Below, in pieces: positions 57,160 to 64,000 of a stretch of 64,000 bases of DNA. The stretch covers positions 78,551,028-78,615,027 of the forward strand of contig OZ024903.1 in assembly GCA_964017125.1 (NCBI GenBank), in the 5' to 3' direction. This stretch comes from Flabesymbios commensalis (taxonomy: Eukaryota > Annelida > Polychaeta > Terebellida > Flabelligeridae). The notes below the pieces were generated by a model. That model worked only from the letters and a program-made list of their open reading frames with translations, searched no databases and was not told the origin of the DNA. Each line of letters starts with the position of its first letter. Within the stretch, counting starts at the first letter, position 1. The position numbers were made by a program, and so were the translations under genes.

Positions 57160-59639
57160 AACTTTCTGAAATTTAGTTATTTTCTTTATTTTTTTTTGTT
57201 CGACATCCACTTTTTGTGATTTGAAAAATAAAAAATATTTTATCTTTGGCCATTTATTTTTATTTCGACTTCGACAACAAAATTTGACAAAAAAATCTGT
57301 AAACCAACTTATATGGCCTTATGATCGGACCAAAATAACACTTGATGGTGAAATGGTCAAAATTATCGACTTTATAATATTTATTATGAAACATAAAGCC
57401 AAAAGCTCGAAACATGACAGTATTTAGATATCAATCTGGTTCTAGTTGCACTCACCAGATCAGTGCTTATCATATGAAAAACCCAGGAGCTCAGTTAATA
57501 GAGCTCCTGAACTCAGCCAGGAGCTCCATAATCCAGCTAGGGGTACGGGGGGCGCTTTTTTGTTCGTTTTACTAGAATTTTTTAATGAAAAGCCTCACCA
57601 CCACCATTATTCTCTCACTGAATTTACATGACTAAAATAAATTATATTTTTCCTCTGAAAAAACGAAAGCTGGACTAAAGAAACACTTTAAATACAACAC
57701 ACTTTTGAGGATTTTATGGCTTTTGAGATCTCCTGATATGAATTCTAAAGACATACACTACATTCCTAACCAAGCTTCCCATGCCATTTTGATACAGAAA
57801 TGCTATGGTATAAGACATTTCTCTTGAAACCAAATGAGTGTTTGTACATGTTTCATGATAGTGACTGTGAACCATCCCAAACCGTTGAATAACCGTGATA
57901 TATTAACATGATTAAGACAAACTAAACTGCAATAATTCAAGATAGATTTATTTGAAAAGTGAACACTCCTCAAGAAAATTAGTGCCACATTTATCACCAA
58001 TATTAAAAAGTGAACAGTCCTCAAAAACTAGACAATAGGCTTAGGTATAATTGCCAAATTTATCAAGCGCTACGAGGCCTAATTAAGTGACTATCATCAT
58101 CAAATCCCAAAATTATCAAGATGATGATTTTGTGGGGGAGGGGGTGGGGTAAATATTCAATTATATTAACTGTTTGGCAAAAACCAATCACTTCTTCAGC
58201 ATACTCTGCTTTAGATTTAGAACCTGCAGTGAAGCATTGGGCCTATAGTCTAGATAATAGGCTAGGTCCCCTGGGCTATAGGCCTAGTTTACGCCTAAAT
58301 ACAGATATAGTGGACTATCCAGGGGCGTGCTCAATTTTTAAAAATCTGCAGCCAATGGGGCCCCCCCTACGCCCTGTGCACGCCCCTGCTATCAGTATGA
58401 TAACAAGTAATCCAGTGTCCATGCAGATATTGATTTCATGGGTGAGGGCATGGGGTGAAGTAATAATTATCTTCACTGGTTGTCTGGTACAGGAGGAATC
58501 TACATATTTGTAAAATATAGAGTTGGTGTTGTCTTCCTGTAGACATACCAGGCAGACAGTCTAAGGCGACTAAGCAGACGATTGTATAGGCTGAACTTAG
58601 GCTATATCCTAAATGCTTATATTATCACTCACCCATAGTCAAAGGGTTCACTTCATATGCCCCTAAATGCGTCACTTTTGTGAGCGCGATATCGCGGCCG
58701 TATATCAATCAATCTTGCGGAAAATTTGTGACGTTGTTGTACTAATATGAGTAGCTAACGAGCTCAATTTTTAGAAAGATCTAATTAGAATTGAATGAGT
58801 AGCGGCCTGATATAAATCGGCAAAATTAGCGCTAGGTGCGCTATTTACTGCTATTAAGGAGCGTGATATACAGCGCACCTAATCTCCAGAGGAATGGGCG
58901 CGATGGAGCGCGAGCGCTATAGCGCTCCTTATAATGACAAGCACTGCCAGATAGTAACCCATCTCGCCAGGTTGCCATGGCAACTCAGTCTCACTACTTG
59001 TTTGATGTAATTTGGGGAACTTATGCCCCACATATATTAACAACTGAACAAACACAATTTTAACTGATAAACTTATCGTGATTAGGCGAATATGCACTGA
59101 AACTGTCTTGGAATATATTCTTTCCAGTCTTGGAATAATTTTCTACTCCCACCCCTGCATTTAACGTCGGTCACCGCACTGAAAGAATTAAATGCTCGCT
59201 TGTAATAACTGCTTCAATTAACACGTGCACGTCTTTTTAGCCACAATTGTAATAAGTTTTTGTAGCTGGGCGTCGGCCCAGGTACATTATTATCAGAATA
59301 TGGTCTCTGAATTTGAGACAAAAAGTGACGTCATTTCATTCATAAAACTGATAGATATGTGAATTCCATTCATAAATCTGACCAATGGCCTTAGTTTCGT
59401 GGACCCTATCAATAGATACATATACCAGTGTACAATTTTGAGGCGAGTCCGCGTGGCCGATCGTGGTTCTAGAAGTGCAGGACACGCTGGCATTTCACCC
59501 TTGCGTGGTCGGTGGCCACGCTGGTTTTTCAGTGGTAAAATCTGCTGAGCAGTTCCGAGATTCCCACCAGACATGCCGCCACAGCGCCAGTATATGAATG
59601 GTTACGTGTAGTCTGCTATTGAAAGAGAATAAGAGGGGG
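57160..59639. other. no gene seen; small inverted and GC-rich motifs
   Basis: 57475-57535 has three AGGAGCTC/GAGCTCCT words. 58320-58390 has GGGGCGTGC and GCACGCCCC enclosing an AT-rich and G/C-run stretch, a likely small TIR fragment. 58840-58930 is rich in palindromes such as GCGCTATAGCGC. Open frames up to 130 residues show no domain. Confidence 0.4.
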
Positions 59640-60030
59640 GGATAAAGGCGGGAGTTTTGACCAGTGTTGTTTTGATGTTGGGCTAGCGTCGTAGTAGCGC
59701 CGTAAACGATGGGCCAATATTAAGGCAGCGTTGGTTAGATGTCCCGTGTTTGCTGGGTTCACAGTCAAACTGGCATAACACAATGTCGGCCCAGCACTCT
59801 CTGTTTTTACTCAACATTGTGACGTCACTCACCTTATCAGGCTAATGACTCGGCTATTGTAGTGCCGTGACATTGACACAATCCCGCAAACAGGCGATCA
59901 TGTCGCCGTATTGTTTTAATCCTGGGACAGCCTCGTAGATGATGGACCGACATTAAAGCAACACTGGGTCAATTTATTGTGTCTGTTAGAAATACGCTGG
60001 TCCGCAGACATTAATGCAATGCTGGTTTAG
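59640..60030. repeat. pieces of the CCCAGCAAACAC MITE family
   Basis: GTGTTTGCTGGG at 59746-59757, with GGGCCAATATTAAGGCAGCG before it and CAATGTCGGCCCAGCA after it. Similar GGACCGACATTAAAGCAACA near 59944 and GACATTAATGCAATGCTGG near 60007. At least two diverged copies lie side by side; limits unclear. Confidence 0.5.
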
Positions 60031-60084
60031 CATCTGGCTGTTCATTTGAATGCTGCTCAATTAACACAATACTGTGTCAGTGCC

Positions 60085-62907
60085 TTAAATAACATTTTAC
60101 TAGAAAATCAAACTGGATTTAGAAAAGGTTATTCAACTTTAAACCATGTTTTCTCACTAAAATCTCTAATTGATATTTTCTTTAGCAAAAAAAAAAAATT
60201 TTACTGTGCCTTTATCGATTTTAAAAAAGCATTCGATTCCGTTTGGCGGTCAGGTTTATGGATAAAATTAATTTCATTTGGCATTACCGGAAAGCTTTTC
60301 AATGTTGTTAGAAATATATATGATAATGTTAAATCTTGTGTACAATTAAACAATAATAAATCAGCATATTTCAACTGTTACACCGGTGTTAGACAAGGGG
60401 AAAGCCTATCGCCGCTGTTATTTGCTTTGTACCTAAATGATTTAGAGTCATTCTTAAAATACAATAATGTTAAAAACCTCTCCTTGTCCGATAATGTGTT
60501 TGACAACTATCTAAAAATACAAATATTATTATATGCAGATGATACAGTTATTTTTTCTGAAACTCCTGAAGGCTTACAAAAATCACTAAATTGTTTGGCA
60601 GAATATTGCAAATGTTGGAAATTAAGTATAAATACAGAAAAAAAAAGAAATTGTCATTTTTTCAAAGGCTAGATACAGAGGTAATTTTAACTTTAAACTG
60701 AACGGGAAAAATATATCAGTCGTTGATTCATTTAAGTATCTAGGTGTATTTTTTAATTACAATGGTTCGTTTGTTCGTCACAAAACACACCTAGTCAGGG
60801 TTTGACACAAACTTTTTTGAGCAGTGGTCCACAGGACCACCAGCTCAAAGAATCTGGTGGTCCTACAATTTTTCTGGTGGTCCTGAGAATAAAGCCTCGG
60901 CACACAAATGCATACGCGTATATCATTAAAAAGTGGGTGAGTTAAAAAAAATGTAAAATGGCGATTTATAGCAAGCTTGATTTTAATATCACATTCATAT
61001 CATTTTGATACCAATTGATCTAGATTTGGTTACCATTTCTTGCTTTAAAAACATTAAAATCGGGAAATATAGGCCTAAGTATAAAATTTAGTCCCTATGC
61101 TGATAGTAGCCAGGCATATGATTGACTAAGTCCCCCCCCCCCCCTCTCCAGCCTTATACTTCACATAGGATGTGCTGCTGGAGTAGGCTAAAGCGTTTTG
61201 GCAACGCTCAGGGAAGGTACTAGGACCTTATATTTGAATGTGAAATAAAAAAAGCCTGATGTTTTTTAAGCACCCTTTTTTATTTTTCATATTGATAGAG
61301 TAGGCCCTATGTATTGATGATTACAAAATATATATGTTTATATAAGGGGGGGGGGAGATATATTTTTTCATTTAAAGATTGCTGGATCGAGGGGTATTAT
61401 GTCTGGTGAGACAATAAACAAGCAAAGTTCAAGGTTGATGGTAGACGGGGCCTCTGTTTCCAGAGGGTGAATTGGATGTTGTTATAGACTTCAGAAATTC
61501 AAACAAAATGGCCGCCGTTTATACTGTTCATACCAGCTTGATTCGAATTTTAAATTGTTTATCTTTTCCTAACTTCACCTTAAAAACCTATTAAAAGTGG
61601 CGGGCAGACACTTTTTCGGCGTCACAAATTGATTGTACACCACTAGTCTGACTAGACAGTCAGATGAGGGCAGGCAAACAACAAACTAGTGCTCGCGTGT
61701 TTTTTCAATAGGCAGCTGGTCAGCCGGGCTGCATGGGCTGTGACCGGCGACCTATGGCTATGTGTAACACATTGTGGAGGTTGCCGTGTCATCCTCTCCG
61801 AGGCCGTGGATGGATGTATTTGCTTTACCCGAAAAATCCAACATGGCGGTGACTGAGAGCGATCCCGACCCCAAGGTCCAAAAAATGTCCATAACTCTTT
61901 ATTAATAATGACTGTGCGACCTCTGACTCTGAGCTGAGCATGCAGGCATGGAGCTGAAATGTTACTGATTCTAAAAAAAACTATTTTTGACCTGATTACG
62001 TCCCGATATTTTACGATATGACAGTCCAAAGAAATGTCCCACGATTTTGTATGCGGTCAATCTGTGGCTGAAACCTGGGGCTAATTCATGTAATTGTGAA
62101 GGGTGGCGTTAGCTAACTACCTCAGTTGGGTTGATGGTTGATCTCGGCCTCAATAATTCATATCCCGCATGATTATGAACACATCTTTAGTTCCGTAAAA
62201 AGGGCGAGAGCGGATGGTCAATCTCGACCTCGATAGTTCATGCCCAGCATGATTATAAACACTTGTTTTGTTCCGTGAAAAGGGGCGAGAGCGGTACCGT
62301 GTTTCTTGTATTATCGGCCGCGAGTGGCGACGATTGCTTCGATTTTTTGGCCATGTTACGATTTTGCTTAGAGCTGAAAATTTCGGTGGTCCATCGGACC
62401 ACTGGGTTTGAATGTTCTGGTGGTCCGACATGATTTCTGGGGGTCTCGGACCACCGGACCACCGTCAGTGTCGAACGCTGCTAGTAGTGCAATCTAGAAA
62501 AGCTATGTTTGCATTATTGAAGAAATCAAAATAGCTCGATCTACCCATTGACTTACAGCTAGAACTGTTTGATTCATTGATTTTGCCAATTCTGTTGTAT
62601 GGCTGTGAAGTTTGGGGATATGAAAACGTTTTAATTTTAGATAGACTTTACCTCAAATATTTAAAGTATGTATTAGGTCTCAAACAGTCAACACCTAGTT
62701 GTATGGTTTACGGAGAGACTGGGCGCTTTCCACTTTCTGTATATATTAAAACTCGAATGATTTCTTTTTGGTGTAAGTTAGTGTCAGACGACGAGAACAA
62801 GTTGTCAAGCCGCTTTTATAATTTACTTTGTCACTACTCCGATAATAGGACATTATCCTCTAAATGGCTAGACACTATTAAACATATACTAGACCATACT
62901 GGTTTTT
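60085..62907 (+). mobile_element. LINE RT fragment (I/Nimb- or RTE-X-like), split by a hAT-like element
   Basis: Left part: LENQTGFRKGYSTLNHVFSL, FYCAFIDFKKAFDSVWRSGL, GVRQGESLSPLLFALYLNDL, and YADD at 60532-60543, then NTEKKRN. A frameshift in an A run near 60645 is followed by IVIFSKARYRGNFNFKLNGK and SFKYLGVFFNYNGSFVRHKT. The frame is cut at 60795 and goes on after 62485 as VQSRKAMFALLKKS. Another frame from 62577 has LILPILLYGCEVWGYENVLI and VLGLKQSTPSCMVYGETGRF. It stops where tandem-core repeat D begins (62908). The 5' end (endonuclease, first RT blocks) is missing. Clade uncertain. Confidence 0.82.
60791..62485. mobile_element. hAT-like non-autonomous transposon, 1685 bp
   Basis: CTAGT stands on both sides (60791-60795, 62481-62485). 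The element (60796-62480) starts CAGGGTTTGACACAAAC and ends, on the other strand, CAGCGTTCGACACTGAC (13 of 17). GGTGGTCC and GGACCACC words crowd both ends: about five at the left and six at the right. Removing it together with one CTAGT restores the LINE frame (HLVVQSRKAM). CAG-starting ends with a 5-bp duplication recall the hAT5-type group, but this is inference. A tandem pair of about 74 bp with GCATGATTAT.AACAC and GGGCGAGAGCGG lies at 62142-62292. A 125-residue minus-strand frame inside has no domain. Confidence 0.8.
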
Positions 62908-64000
62908 TAGCTCCCGCCGTCACCGTAGGTGAGCGAAGGGAGCTATGGATTCTACCTCCGTTTTTTTTTGGCCTCTTCTTTTGCCTATAACTTTGTGAGA
63001 AAATAAGCTAGGATAACAATTTTTGGTATGTGGGTTACTTCCAGGTGGCTAATGGACGGGTTAAAATATTTTTAATCTGAATTTAATACGCAAGGTCGCA
63101 GAGGAGAAAATGATGATGTGACGGCGTTGGGCCGTTGGGCCGTTGGGCCGTCCGTAAACAATTCGTTTCCGGAGCATATCTCTGAAAGTACTTGTCTGAT
63201 TGTCTTCAAATTTTACACACAACAACCCTAGGGGGTCTAGTTGTGCCTTTTGGGGTATTTGAACTTTGACCTACTTCTGGTTCAGAACTATGACCTATTT
63301 AGACGTTTTGACGCGCACTTCGTTTCCGGAGCAGATCTCGAAAAGTACTGGGCCGATGACAGTCATATTGCACATACATGTTCTCTAAGGTCCCTAGTTG
63401 TGCCTTTTCAGGTTTTTGGACCTTGACCTTGAAGTTGACCCAGCACTTTGACCTAATTTATAACATCGGTAAATCCGACTGAAAGATTTTGCGGAATATC
63501 ATGAAAACCGCTCAAGATAGCTACACCATTACTATAAAACAAATTGTGAGGTTTCAGGAGAGGATGCATCTTGAAAAATTTCAAGTCGATAAAATTAAAA
63601 ATGGCCGCCTATCGGCCATTATTCACCTCGACAGGCCTGATATTGCGGAATATCATGAAAACCGCTCAAGATAGCTACACCATTAATATCAAATAAATTG
63701 TAAGGTTTCAGGAGAGGATGCATCTTGAAAAATTTGAAGTTGATAAAATTCAAAATGGCCGCCTATCAGCCATTATTCACCTCGACAGGCCTGATATTGT
63801 GGAATATCATGAAAACCGCTCAAGATATCTACACCATTACTATAAAACAAATTGTAAGGCTTCAGGAGAGGATGCATTTTGAAAAAATTCAACTCGTCCA
63901 AGTTCAAAATGGCCGCCAATCAGCCATTATTCACATTCACATGGCCGTTATTTGGTAAACCGTGCTAGATGGCTAGACCATTACTATAAAACAAAATGTG
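62908..64000 (-). repeat. tandem-core repeat, copy D, runs off the right edge
   Basis: The reverse complement of A and C. It begins with the terminal module AGCTCCCGCCGTCACCGTAG, then the right flank with TTCGTTTCCGGAGCA (63165 and 63320), then units with GGATGCATCTTGAAAAATTT and AAAATGGCCGCC from about 63490. It lies directly against the LINE sequence, so it inserted into the LINE. The left flank is beyond the window. Confidence 0.78.

Noticed and set aside
61652-62029. 125-residue minus-strand frame in the hAT-like element
   Set aside because: No BED finger, RNase-H-like core or dimerisation motif of a hAT transposase is visible.

Overview
This is a gene-poor, repeat-dense piece of an animal nuclear genome: AT-rich, with introns, LINEs, many small inverted-repeat (TIR) elements, minisatellites, and frequent use of the palindrome TAGGCCTA. 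The style (pearl-like elements with a tandem core, FLYWCH/MULE transposases, CR1/L2-like LINEs with a PHD finger, an ANKFY1 orthologue) fits a marine invertebrate, perhaps an echinoderm or another invertebrate deuterostome. The sequence does not settle the species.

Only one host gene is convincing. On the minus strand, 16259 down to 2310 holds the first three coding exons of an ANKFY1 (rabankyrin-5) orthologue: an N-terminal coiled coil and the first part of the BTB/POZ domain. The exons have correct splice sites and matching phases, and the rest of the gene lies beyond the left edge. Intron 2 is about 12 kb and is filled with a piggyBac-like MITE, a TTAA-flanked MITE, a TA-flanked element, three tandem-core repeats (plus a fourth in intron 1) and a recent 559-bp tandem duplication.

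From 16.3 kb to 64 kb I see no secure host gene. The layout is: a nearly full-length LINE with PHD finger, endonuclease and RT (19.15-22.85 kb) next to a FLYWCH/MULE transposase fragment (22.86-23.99 kb); a second FLYWCH/PHD-like fragment (28.3-28.65 kb); two adjoining tandem-core elements (29.2-36.84 kb), the first carrying a 2.18-kb TIR element full of GTCGTACGGACA sites; a cluster of TIR elements (37.4-45.4 kb) including a foldback-like element built from a 27-bp GC-rich minisatellite, and two inverted copies of one 1.5-kb element; hairpins and a pyrimidine-rich minisatellite (46.7-47.9 kb); a 5'-truncated CR1-like LINE on the minus strand (48.5-50.2 kb); TA-flanked TIR elements at 52-53.9 and 55.8-57.1 kb; and a third LINE (60.1-62.9 kb) split by a hAT-like element and cut by another tandem-core element that runs off the right edge.

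Most features are selfish elements nested in each other. Their target-site duplications and empty-site readings give relative ages: hAT-like into LINE, GTCGTACGGACA element into tandem-core element B, MITE into the 1.5-kb TIR element. I saw no retroviral, LTR or Polinton element; all reverse transcriptases here are LINE-type.
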